42,117 nucleotides of DNA from an uncultured Mycoplasmatota bacterium (GTDB lineage Bacteria > Bacillota_I > Bacilli_A > RF39 > UBA660): NCBI GenBank assembly GCA_946413985.1, contig CAMKMS010000009.1, positions 1 to 42,117 on the forward strand, read 5' to 3'. The notes under the pieces were generated by a model. It was not told the DNA's origin, did not search any database, and was given only the letters and a program-made list of their open reading frames with translations. Shown piece after piece: positions 34,154 to 41,179 of the stretch. Numbering within the stretch: position 1 is the first letter of the stretch; each line of letters begins with the position of its first letter. Both the position numbers and the translations under genes were made by a program.

Positions 34154-34230
34154 TGGTGGAGAATGTGGGACTTGAACCCGCGACCTCCTGCGTGCAAGGC
34201 AGATGCTCTAGCCAACTGAGCTAATTCCCC
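34154..34230 (-). tRNA. tRNA-Ala (anticodon TGC)
   Basis: A 77-nt cloverleaf: acceptor GGGGAAT / ATTCTCC with one G-U pair, D-arm AGCTCAGTTGGCTAGAGC, anticodon loop CTTGCAC with TGC at its centre, T-arm with GGTTCAAGTCC, and CCA encoded. A promoter (34266-34295) and a short CTTGAT-TGTT-ATCAAG hairpin (34243-34258) precede it, and a terminator follows. Confidence 0.98.
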
Positions 34231-34265
34231 ACTAGGTAGGCACTTGATAACAATCAAGCATATTA

Positions 34266-34295
34266 ATACTACCATAATAATCATTAATAAGTCAA
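34266..34295 (-). promoter_or_regulatory. Promoter for tRNA-Ala
   Basis: TTGACT (34295-34290), 18 bases, TAGTAT (34271-34266), with TG one base upstream of the -10. Confidence 0.55.
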
Positions 34296-34306
34296 GCAAA
34301 ATGTAT

Positions 34307-35248
34307 TTATTTTGTTAAAATATTCATTATTTCAAGGCCTAATTTTACGCTATCATGTCTTATCATATCATCATCAATTTTTAAAAGTGGCTTTTTAATA
34401 TTTTCTATTTTGATATTTTCATCATCTACAACTACTAAATCTTTTTGCTCTAAAGTCTCATACTTCTTCTGAATCTTTTTACTAACAACATCACTATTAG
34501 TTATAACAATATCTATTTTTCTTTTTCCTAAATATTCATTTAAAAGATTTATATGATCACTTACTTTAAAGCCATCTGTCTCTCCAGGTTGAGACATCAT
34601 ATTACATATATAAATAATTTTAGCATTGCTTTCATCAATAGCTTTTATTATATCTTTGCACAATAAATTAGGTATAATACTTGTAAATAAACTACCCATA
34701 CTTAAAACAACTGCATCACTATTTTTTATTTTTTCTATAACTTCTTCATTTGCTTTAGGATTCTTTTTATAATATACTCTTTTTATTTTTTTATCACTTT
34801 TTGTTATATTATGTTCGCCTTCTACAATGCTTCCATCTGCCATCTCACCCATTAAAACTACATTATCATCTGTAAGTGGTAAAACTGTACCTTTTAAATT
34901 TAAAATCTTTGTGATATGTTTAATTCCTTCAGACATACTTCCATATATATCCATTAGTGCTGTTAATATTATATTTCCAACAGTATGACCATCAAAATTT
35001 CCATTTGTTTTAAATCTATAATTAACAATTTTACCAATTATATCTTCCGTTTCAGACATAGCAATTAATACTCTTCTAATGTCTCCCATAGCAGGAACAT
35101 TGAATTCTTCCCTTAATTTACCTGTGCTCTTTCCATCATCACAAACACTTACAACTGCAGTAATATCAAAAGGAAATTTTTTTAATCCACTTAATAATAC
35201 TGATTGTCCACTTCCTCCTCCTAAAACAACTATTTTTTTATCTTCCAT
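34307..35248 (-). CDS. yvcK: YvcK/CofD-family UDP-sugar-binding regulator
   Basis: The 313-residue protein has the family start KIVVLGGGSGQSVLLSGLKK, then VSVCDDGKSTGKLREE and PAMGDIRRVLIAMSE, all hallmarks of YvcK. YvcK binds UDP-GlcNAc and is needed for cell shape and growth on gluconeogenic carbon in Bacillus. In Bacillus it sits between yvcJ (rapZ) and whiA (yvcL); neither is here, and a VanY-like gene precedes it with only two bases between stop and start. The usual GGTG in the phosphate loop is GGSG. Confidence 0.95.
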   Translation of the reverse strand: MEDKKIVVLGGGSGQSVLLSGLKKFPFDITAVVSVCDDGKSTGKLREEFNVPAMGDIRRVLIAMSETEDIIGKIVNYRFKTNGNFDGHTVGNIILTALMDIYGSMSEGIKHITKILNLKGTVLPLTDDNVVLMGEMADGSIVEGEHNITKSDKKIKRVYYKKNPKANEEVIEKIKNSDAVVLSMGSLFTSIIPNLLCKDIIKAIDESNAKIIYICNMMSQPGETDGFKVSDHINLLNEYLGKRKIDIVITNSDVVSKKIQKKYETLEQKDLVVVDDENIKIENIKKPLLKIDDDMIRHDSVKLGLEIMNILTK

Positions 35249-35250
35249 AA

Positions 35251-36216
35251 TTATTCTCCTCTATTTACAAAATAAGAATAGTATTCTTCAAAGCAAATAT
35301 TTTCATTATATATTATTTGTGAAGCATCACTTCCAACATATCTAAGTCTCCAAATATCTTCTTGAAACTTTGTTAAATATTCTTTATCACTCTCAAATCT
35401 AAAAATAAACCCATATTTATAAGCATTTTCCCTTAACCATTTGTATTCACTACTATCTTTTACTTTTTTAACTTTCTTAGTATAAATATATGGCTCAAGA
35501 TCAAAGGATAGACCTGTTTGATATTCAGAATGCCCTGCTCTTGCTACATACTCATCTGCTTCACTCTTCCCATAACTACTAGAGGCACTATTATACAATT
35601 TTTTTTGTTCTTTATAACTCCTATAACCACTAGATACTACAAATGTAAATCCTTCTGCTTTTGCATCTTCTATTAAAGATGTAATAGAATCTAAAATACT
35701 ATTACTTATTTTAACATTATCATAAGCATATTTTATTGGAATTGTTGTAATATCTTCAGGAACATAATCTGATGATAAGCCATATAATCTATTTACAAGC
35801 ATTAATTCACCTTTAGATATATCTGTTTGTTTAGCATTATCTATCCATTCAACATTTGCTTCTGTATTAATAATAGAAACAATTGTTGAAAAATCTTTTT
35901 CTTTATTATTCTTTTTATATTCTAAGTAATTATCTAAATTATCATATATAAAAAATTTTTCATTAATAAAAGATATTATATTACTATTTACATCTCTTTT
36001 TAAGATATCTTCAATTTTATTATTATCTAATTTATTAAGTATTATTTTTACTTCTTCATCACTATATCCAATATTTAGTAATTTATATTCATATGTTTTA
36101 GTATATTTAATATTAGATACAATTGTTGAAACGCCATATATAGTACCAATAATAATTCCTATAACTATTATAATGAAAATAGCAAATTTAGTATAATTAA
36201 ATTTTCTTATAGTCAT
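35251..36216 (-). CDS. VanY/LdcB-like (M15) protein with altered zinc ligands
   Basis: The 321-residue protein has an N-terminal membrane anchor (residues about 11-30), a linker region and an M15 domain from about residue 190: VVSSGYRSYKEQKKLYN, ARAGHSEYQTGLSFDL, and EDIWRLRYVGSDAS. In active VanY/LdcB enzymes these read G-x-SEH-QTGL-x-x-D and W-H-x-RYV. Here Tyr232 replaces the first zinc His, and Arg290 the last; Asp239 remains, and a His (229) appears three positions earlier. Thus the D,D- or L,D-carboxypeptidase activity is doubtful, and the protein may bind rather than cut peptidoglycan stems. It is two bases upstream of yvcK, linking it to cell-envelope control. The ribosome site is GGTGAT. 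Confidence 0.85.
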   Translation of the reverse strand: MTIRKFNYTKFAIFIIIVIGIIIGTIYGVSTIVSNIKYTKTYEYKLLNIGYSDEEVKIILNKLDNNKIEDILKRDVNSNIISFINEKFFIYDNLDNYLEYKKNNKEKDFSTIVSIINTEANVEWIDNAKQTDISKGELMLVNRLYGLSSDYVPEDITTIPIKYAYDNVKISNSILDSITSLIEDAKAEGFTFVVSSGYRSYKEQKKLYNSASSSYGKSEADEYVARAGHSEYQTGLSFDLEPYIYTKKVKKVKDSSEYKWLRENAYKYGFIFRFESDKEYLTKFQEDIWRLRYVGSDASQIIYNENICFEEYYSYFVNRGE

Positions 36217-36265
36217 ATTATCACCATACTAATTATACTAAAAAATTAATATTTTTAATAGATTA

Positions 36266-36296
36266 AAACAAAAGATGAGATTTAATCCTCATCCTT
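36266..36296 (-). terminator. Terminator after recA
   Basis: GATGAG-GATTAAAT-CTCATC with A-rich upstream and TTTTGTTTT downstream. It overlaps the recA stop codon. Confidence 0.75.
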
Positions 36297-37292
36297 TTTT
36301 TCATTATTATCAAATAAGTCATGTCTAACTTTTTCTTCAATTTCTTTAAATAGTTCTGGATTTTCTTTTAATAAAAGTTTTACATTTTCTTTACCTTGTC
36401 CAATTTTTTCACCTTTGTAACTAAACCATGCTCCACTCTTATCAATTATTCCAATATTAGAAGCAATATCAATTACTTCTCCAATTCTTGAAATACCTTC
36501 CCCATACATTATTTCAACTTCAGCAGTTTTAAATGGAGGAGCAACTTTATTCTTAACTACTTTAATTACAGTTTTATTTCCAAGAACATCACCATTTACT
36601 TTTATTTGTTCACTACGTCTTACATCTAATCTAATTGTTGAATAAAATTTTAAAGCTCTTCCACCAGGTGTTGTTTCTGGATTTCCAAACATTATACCAA
36701 CCTTTTCTCTCAATTGATTAATAAATATACAAATAGTATTAGTTTTATTAATAACTCCACTTAACTTTCTTAATGCTTGTGACATTAATCTTGCTTGTAA
36801 ACCAACATGTGAATCTCCCATTTCACCTTCTATTTCAGCTTGAGGAACAAGTGCTGCAACTGAATCAATAACTATTATACTCATTGCCTCACTTCTTACA
36901 AGAGCTTCAACTATTTCAAGAGCTTGTTCTCCTGTATCAGGTTGACTCAATAAAAGATTATCAGTATCAACTCCTAATTTTTTTGCATATACAGGATCAA
37001 GCGCATGTTCAGCATCAATAAAAGCAGCTCTACCTCCAAGTTTTTGAACTTCAGCTATAGCATGTAAAGCAATTGTAGTTTTACCACTTGATTCTGGTCC
37101 AAATACTTCAATAATTCTTCCTTTTGGATATCCCCCTACACCTAGTGCTTGATCTAAAGCAATTGATCCACTAGATACAACATCTATATTCTTAACACCT
37201 TTTTCTCCTAATTTCATTATTGCGCCTTTGCCAAATTGTTTTTCAATATCAGCTAAGACTTGATCTAATGTTTTATCTTTCTCTTTTTTCAT
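36282..37292 (-). CDS. recA: Recombinase RecA
   Basis: The 336-residue protein is a complete RecA: Walker [10 protein letters not shown] near residue 66, [19 protein letters not shown]-type Walker B (here [19 protein letters not shown]), loop L2 [20 protein letters not shown], and an acidic C-terminus ending in KKDED. It coats single-stranded DNA, drives strand exchange and triggers LexA self-cleavage. It follows pgsA as in Bacillus, but without cinA. A strong promoter (37319-37347) and a LexA-like inverted repeat (37357-37372) show separate, damage-responsive control. The ribosome site is AAGGAG. Confidence 0.99.
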   Translation of the reverse strand: MKKEKDKTLDQVLADIEKQFGKGAIMKLGEKGVKNIDVVSSGSIALDQALGVGGYPKGRIIEVFGPESSGKTTIALHAIAEVQKLGGRAAFIDAEHALDPVYAKKLGVDTDNLLLSQPDTGEQALEIVEALVRSEAMSIIVIDSVAALVPQAEIEGEMGDSHVGLQARLMSQALRKLSGVINKTNTICIFINQLREKVGIMFGNPETTPGGRALKFYSTIRLDVRRSEQIKVNGDVLGNKTVIKVVKNKVAPPFKTAEVEIMYGEGISRIGEVIDIASNIGIIDKSGAWFSYKGEKIGQGKENVKLLLKENPELFKEIEEKVRHDLFDNNEKKDED

Positions 37293-37318
37293 AAGTCTAA
37301 ATCTCCTTCGATAGTTTA

Positions 37319-37347
37319 ATTTTAAAACAATTATTAATCTTTGTCAA
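37319..37347 (-). promoter_or_regulatory. Sigma-A promoter for recA
   Basis: TTGACA (37347-37342), 17 bases, TAAAAT (37324-37319) on the minus strand. Confidence 0.85.
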
Positions 37348-37356
37348 CAATTTTTT

Positions 37357-37372
37357 ACAAACTTTTGTTTGT
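37357..37372. promoter_or_regulatory. LexA-like operator upstream of recA
   Basis: ACAAAC-TTTT-GTTTGT is a perfect 6-4-6 inverted repeat ending nine bases upstream of the recA -35. It differs from the Bacillota SOS box CGAAC-4-GTTCG by one symmetric change in each half (G to A, C to T). Confidence 0.6.
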
Positions 37373-37388
37373 TTATTTTTCAATTATA

Positions 37389-37418
37389 AAAAAATAATTA
37401 TTTGTATAATTATTTTTT
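37389..37418. repeat. Perfect 13-bp A/T hairpin between pgsA and recA
   Basis: AAAAAATAATTAT, TTGT, ATAATTATTTTTT: a symmetric hairpin with T runs on either strand. It may be a second, bidirectional terminator. The rest of the 224-base gap holds the pgsA terminator and the recA promoter and operator. Confidence 0.6.
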
Positions 37419-37490
37419 GTTTTAAAATAGTGATAAATAATTATATTTTATGAGTTTTAATACATATAAATCATCAAAATATAGTTTTAA

Positions 37491-37523
37491 AAAAATAACA
37501 ATATATTTAAATATTGTTATTTT
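37491..37523 (-). terminator. Terminator after pgsA
   Basis: AATAACAATAT / ATATTGTTATT stem with a 6-nt loop and U7 tail on the minus strand. It overlaps the pgsA stop codon. Confidence 0.85.
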
Positions 37524-38107
37524 CCTAAAAACTTTTTATTTTTTTCATAATATTGAATACCACTTATTATTGATAATATTGTAGCAATCAATATCAACAC
37601 TTTAGCAGGATAGAAATTAAATAAAGAGAATGGTAGATCATAGAAGAATAATAATGTAACTCCTATCATCATGCACATAGTTTTTGCTTTTCCTGCTTTA
37701 GAAGCACCAACTGCCCCATTTTTTTGACCTGCAACCATTTTAATTGAATCAACAACTATATCTCTTGATACTATTATAACTGGAACTACAACACTAATAT
37801 AACCTTCATTTGCAAGAACTATAAGTACTCCATTTACAAGAATTTTATCTGCAATAGCATCCATTACTTTTCCAATATCAGTAACCATATTATATTTTCT
37901 TGCTAAATGTCCATCAAGAAAATCAGTAAGAGCAGCAATCATAAATATAACGCCACTTATTAAATATTTACTATCAATAATGAAAGTTGGACTTATTGAT
38001 AGTTCTGGAAAACTAATTCCTATTTTCTCAAGAGGAAATATCAATATTATTAATAATAATACTGATAAAGCTATTCTACATATTGTGATCTTATTTGGTA
38101 CATTCAT
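37517..38107 (-). CDS. pgsA: CDP-diacylglycerol-glycerol-3-phosphate 3-phosphatidyltransferase
   Basis: The 196-residue membrane enzyme makes phosphatidylglycerolphosphate, the first step to phosphatidylglycerol and cardiolipin. The CDP-alcohol phosphotransferase motif D-x2-DG-x2-AR-x8-G-x3-D-x3-D is complete in DFLDGHLARKYNMVTDIGKV followed by MDAIAD (residues about 62-87). It starts MNVPNKITICRIALS, typical of PgsA. The ATG lies two bases past the rodZ-like stop, and a terminator overlaps the end of the gene. Confidence 0.96.
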   Translation of the reverse strand: MNVPNKITICRIALSVLLLIILIFPLEKIGISFPELSISPTFIIDSKYLISGVIFMIAALTDFLDGHLARKYNMVTDIGKVMDAIADKILVNGVLIVLANEGYISVVVPVIIVSRDIVVDSIKMVAGQKNGAVGASKAGKAKTMCMMIGVTLLFFYDLPFSLFNFYPAKVLILIATILSIISGIQYYEKNKKFLGK

Positions 38108-38109
38108 AT

Positions 38110-38604
38110 TTACATCTCCATTTCAACTATATTATTTATAATATAATTATTCTTTTCTTGTTTATCTGTAAAATGTTTAACAATTAGAATAACAAGAATA
38201 ACTAATATTATTACAGATATAATATAAATTATTGCATATTTAATTCCATTTGTTTTTTTTCTTTTAACAGTATAAGGAGAAACTATTCTATTTTCATTAT
38301 TCTTACTCTCTAATATTTTAATTTCTCTTGTCTGTTCTAATATATCTTCCACTGGAATTCTAGAAGTATAATTAAACATAAAATCATTAAATTTATCAAT
38401 TATATCATCTTCATCTAAGTTTAAATACTTAGCATATTTCTTAATTGTTTCTTTTAAAAAAAATACATCTTTAAAAGCATTAATATTACCATCTTCAAGA
38501 TTATCAAGTTGACTTTCAGTTATGTTTAAATCTTTGATTACTTCACTTTTGGATATTCCTATAGTTTCTCTAGCTTCCCTAAAACTTTCACCAATTTCCT
38601 TCAT
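38110..38604 (-). CDS. rodZ: RodZ-like helix-turn-helix membrane protein
   Basis: The 164-residue protein has an N-terminal HTH_25 domain (IGESFREARETIGISKSEVI, then ITESQLDNLEDGNINAF, residues 3-44). A basic stretch (VKRKKTNGIKYA) precedes one membrane helix at about residues 125-144, and the outer tail is only about 20 residues. RodZ links MreB to the cell wall synthesis machinery; Bacillus YmfM occupies the same place before pgsA. It lacks the large outer beta domain, so it is a minimal form. AGGAGAT precedes the ATG, 22 bases after the RNase P RNA. Confidence 0.85.
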   Translation of the reverse strand: MKEIGESFREARETIGISKSEVIKDLNITESQLDNLEDGNINAFKDVFFLKETIKKYAKYLNLDEDDIIDKFNDFMFNYTSRIPVEDILEQTREIKILESKNNENRIVSPYTVKRKKTNGIKYAIIYIISVIILVILVILIVKHFTDKQEKNNYIINNIVEMEM

Positions 38605-38626
38605 GAATATATCTCCTATAATAAAT

Positions 38627-38978
38627 AATAATTCTTAATAAGCCATGTTCTGTACCTAAAAGGTGACAAACATTTATCTAAGGATTACTCCTTCCCTCAA
38701 AAATTTCTTATTCATTCTTGATGGGTTCCCCTACCAAATTTGGGTTTCTCACTCGTGGGGTTTACCTCGTTCCACCATCATTATTCCTAATGACATCGTC
38801 TCTATGGCACTTTTATATCTACGCGTAATCAGGTCTTGATTACCTCGAAGCCGTTAATATTTTCATATTACCTAGGGTTATTTTTTTCCCTAGCACGAAC
38901 GTTTCAAACATCACAGTTTGAGTGAGCATGGACTTTCCTCTACATATAAGATATGCAGCGTTTGTCTAAAGAATTATT
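38627..38978 (-). ncRNA. rnpB: RNase P RNA, class B (Bacillus type)
   Basis: The RNA component of RNase P, which matures tRNA 5' ends. Conserved parts are plain on the minus strand: AGAGGAAAGTCCATGCTCAC near the 5' end, the AACGAGGTAAACCCC part, GAGAAACCCAAATTTGGTAG, and ACAGAACATGGCTTA at the 3' end. The ends are set by a perfect P1 helix, AATAATTCTT (38978-38969) with AAGAATTATT (38636-38627). The 5' strand of P1 includes the gpsB stop codon, so the RNA is made from the gpsB promoter or one inside gpsB. No terminator separates it from rodZ. Confidence 0.95.
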
Positions 38979-39288
38979 CTCCATATACTACTTTTTCTAA
39001 GTCACTAATTCTCTTTAATAAGTCAACATTAGTAACTCCTTTATTAGAGCCAGCTATATCTAAAGATGCTTTTAGATTTCTATTTTCTGATTTTAACTTA
39101 GAATTTTCATCTTCAAGTCTTTTAATTTCGCTAATCATCTTTTTAGTTGTTGTTTCAAATTCAACATAGTCTTTTATAATCATATCTAAAAATTGATCAA
39201 CTTCTTGTGGTCTATATCCCCTTGCATCAATTTTAAAATCTTTTTCTAATATTTCTCTAGCCGTTAAAAACTTCTTTTCTTCGTACAT
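38974..39288 (-). CDS. gpsB: GpsB/DivIVA-like cell division protein
   Basis: The 104-residue protein has the DivIVA/GpsB N-terminal lipid- and partner-binding domain (FKIDARGYRPQEVDQFLDMI, residues about 17-36), followed by a coiled coil (ISEIKRLEDENSKLKSENRN) and a short C-terminal helix. GpsB coordinates penicillin-binding proteins between side wall and septum. I chose the ATG at 39288, preceded by GAGAGG; the longer reading to 39390 runs through a consensus promoter and a terminator and is not coding. The gpsB-rnpB order matches Bacillus. Confidence 0.92.
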   Translation of the reverse strand: MYEEKKFLTAREILEKDFKIDARGYRPQEVDQFLDMIIKDYVEFETTTKKMISEIKRLEDENSKLKSENRNLKASLDIAGSNKGVTNVDLLKRISDLEKVVYGE

Positions 39289-39313
39289 CTTTTTTAGCCT
39301 CTCTTCCAGTCTA

Positions 39314-39342
39314 ATTTTACGACAAATAGGCATTTTTGTCAA
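39314..39342 (-). promoter_or_regulatory. Consensus sigma-A promoter for gpsB-rnpB
   Basis: TTGACA (39342-39337), 17 bases, TAAAAT (39319-39314) on the minus strand, directly after the terminator hairpin of the preceding small transcript. Confidence 0.85.
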
Positions 39343-39372
39343 TAAAAGAGCAAAACCTATAAGATTTTGCTC
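39343..39372 (-). terminator. Terminator of the small transcript before gpsB
   Basis: GAGCAAAA / TTTTGCTC form an 8-bp stem with a 9-nt loop and then UUUUAUU; it contains the stop codon of the 29-codon ORF. Confidence 0.85.
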
Positions 39373-39446
39373 TCTATATTTAAAATACATTTATTTAATT
39401 CACTATCTAATTCCTTAAAAATACTATTAATATTGTCTATTATCAT
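39357..39446 (-). CDS. Possible 29-residue small ORF in its own transcript
   Basis: A short ORF (MIIDNINSIFKELDSELNKC and nine more residues) lies between an extended -10 TGCTATTAT (39460-39468) and a terminator. The predicted RNA starts at 39453 with GGGAGGG immediately followed by ATG. The ribosome site therefore abuts the start with no spacing, which is poor for translation. The peptide looks like an acidic amphipathic helix and matches no family I know. The locus may be a small RNA of about 110 nt rather than a gene for a peptide. Confidence 0.35.
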   Translation of the reverse strand: MIIDNINSIFKELDSELNKCILNIESKIL

Positions 39447-39459
39447 CCCTCCCAAAACT

Positions 39460-39468
39460 ATAATAGCA
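39460..39468 (-). promoter_or_regulatory. Extended -10 of the small transcript before gpsB
   Basis: TGCTATTAT on the minus strand; no good -35. Confidence 0.45.
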
Positions 39469-39506
39469 CTTTAATAATATTTTTCATTACTTTCGACATA
39501 TAAAGA

Positions 39507-40217
39507 TTATTTTTTTAAAGTGTCTTTAAATACTTCTAGTAAATTACTATAATCATTAGCATTAACTTTTTTAATTGAAATATCATATGTTAGCATACTA
39601 CCATTATTAATAATTTTATTTATTTCAGAATAATCAACACTTATATTACTAACAATAGTACCATGTTTAATCTTAAATAATACTTTTTCTTCACCATTAT
39701 ATTCATAATCAGTTTTATAATAATTATTATATTCATCAATATAATCACTTATATCTATATAGCAATTAAATCTCGAAGTTTTTACATCCTCTATATTACA
39801 ATGTTTAGTCACTTTTTTAAAAAAATCTATATTTGTAAATTTGTCATTTATATAATCAGGTTTTTTTGTTACTTCTTTTATTTTAGTTTTACTTGATTCT
39901 ACATAATATGTTTTTCCTTTATATATTAAATATCCATTTTCTTTGTCATTTGTATTATATAATTCCAAATTACCATCTGTAATATATTCAATAGTATCAC
40001 TACTATTATCAGATGTTTTATAAATAGTAAGTGAATAATTATTCTTTATTGGTTCAAGCATTTTTTCAATATCAATATTATCTCTACTATTTATTAATTT
40101 ACTAATACCATTATTACTAGAAAAAATACTATATATTAAAATTCCCAATAAAACTGCTACGATAGCTATTAGTTTTAATATTTCCTCATTAGTTAATTTC
40201 TTTTTCTCTTCTTCCAT
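39507..40217 (-). CDS. Membrane-anchored extracytoplasmic protein, unknown
   Basis: The 236-residue protein has a charged start (MEEEKKKLTNEEILKLI), one membrane helix at about residues 15-32 and an outer domain of about 200 residues, rich in Asn, Tyr and beta-strand patterns (KENGYLIYKGKTYYVESSKT), with two cysteines (KHCNIED, FNCYID) that may form a disulfide. I recognise no family. Its ATG overlaps the fmt stop by one base (TAATG), so it is coupled to fmt, in the place where rsmB or def is found elsewhere. Similar orphan anchored proteins occur at 23437-24114. Confidence 0.78.
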   Translation of the reverse strand: MEEEKKKLTNEEILKLIAIVAVLLGILIYSIFSSNNGISKLINSRDNIDIEKMLEPIKNNYSLTIYKTSDNSSDTIEYITDGNLELYNTNDKENGYLIYKGKTYYVESSKTKIKEVTKKPDYINDKFTNIDFFKKVTKHCNIEDVKTSRFNCYIDISDYIDEYNNYYKTDYEYNGEEKVLFKIKHGTIVSNISVDYSEINKIINNGSMLTYDISIKKVNANDYSNLLEVFKDTLKK

Positions 40218-41146
40218 TATATCTTTGCTCCCTTTAATTCTTCTATATTTCTTCCATTTATAAAATCGCGAGCGCTCATTTCTTTTTTTCCACTTGGTTT
40301 AACTCTAGTTATTAGTATTTCTCTATCTTTACATTTTATTCCAATACTATCTTTATAAACATTTGTTATAGTAGAAGATTCTCCACTTAATTCTTTTCCA
40401 ACTTTACTTTCACATAACTTAACTACTTCACCATTTATTACTGTATATGCACATGGGAATGGATATAATCCTCTAATATGATTAAATACTTCTCTAGCAG
40501 TTTTGTTGAAATCTACTTTTTCTTCTTCCCTTTTGATATTATAAGCAAAAGTAACTTTGCTTTCATCCTGATGAATTCTCTTATTAGTTCCATCAAATAT
40601 AGATGGTAATGTTTCATATAATAATTCACTACCAAGAATACTTAGTTTATCATGAATAGTTCCAACATTATCTTCATCTGTTATATTAATACTTCTTGAA
40701 GTAATTATATCACCATCATCCATTCCAGGAGCCATATACATAATAGTTATTCCAGTTTCAGAGTAACCATTCATAATTGCTCTATGAAGTGGACTACCAC
40801 CTCTTAATTTAGGAAGCAATGATGCATGAACATTAATTGCTTTATATTTTGGAGCATCTAATAATTCATTTGGTATTATTTGTCCATATGCACAAGTGAT
40901 AATAATATCAGGTTTTACTTCCAAAACATGATCAAATTCTTTTCTAATTCTTTCTGGTTGATAAACTTCAATATTATTTTTTAATGCAACTTTTTTAATA
41001 GGTGAATATGAAAGTTCATGATGACGTCCAACATAACTATCAGGTTGAGTTACAACCATAATCACATTAGTGTTTTTTATAAGCATTTCTAAAACTGGTA
41101 CACTAAATTCAGGTGTTCCCATAAAAACTACTCTTTTATCTTTCAT
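40217..41146 (-). CDS. fmt: Methionyl-tRNA formyltransferase
   Basis: The 309-residue enzyme formylates initiator Met-tRNA with 10-formyl-tetrahydrofolate. KRVVFMGTPEFSVPVLEML opens the Rossmann domain; the active site is INVHASLLPKLRGGSPLHRA (Asn and His near residues 107-109) with Asp in MAPGMDDGDII. The C-terminal OB-like tRNA-binding domain is complete. I chose the ATG at 41146 because GAGGTGAG stands just upstream; the GTG at 41155 lies inside that site. The priA-fmt order matches Bacillus except that def, usually between them, is missing. Confidence 0.97.
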   Translation of the reverse strand: MKDKRVVFMGTPEFSVPVLEMLIKNTNVIMVVTQPDSYVGRHHELSYSPIKKVALKNNIEVYQPERIRKEFDHVLEVKPDIIITCAYGQIIPNELLDAPKYKAINVHASLLPKLRGGSPLHRAIMNGYSETGITIMYMAPGMDDGDIITSRSINITDEDNVGTIHDKLSILGSELLYETLPSIFDGTNKRIHQDESKVTFAYNIKREEEKVDFNKTAREVFNHIRGLYPFPCAYTVINGEVVKLCESKVGKELSGESSTITNVYKDSIGIKCKDREILITRVKPSGKKEMSARDFINGRNIEELKGAKI

Positions 41147-41179
41147 TTGTCTCACCTCATTTTATACATATAAATTATA

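Noticed and set aside
39289-39390. N-terminal extension of gpsB to 39390
   Set aside because: The stretch contains the TTGACA-17-TAAAAT promoter and a terminator hairpin of the preceding transcript.
41147-41155. Longer fmt start at the GTG at 41155
   Set aside because: The GTG is part of the GAGGTGAG ribosome site of the ATG at 41146.
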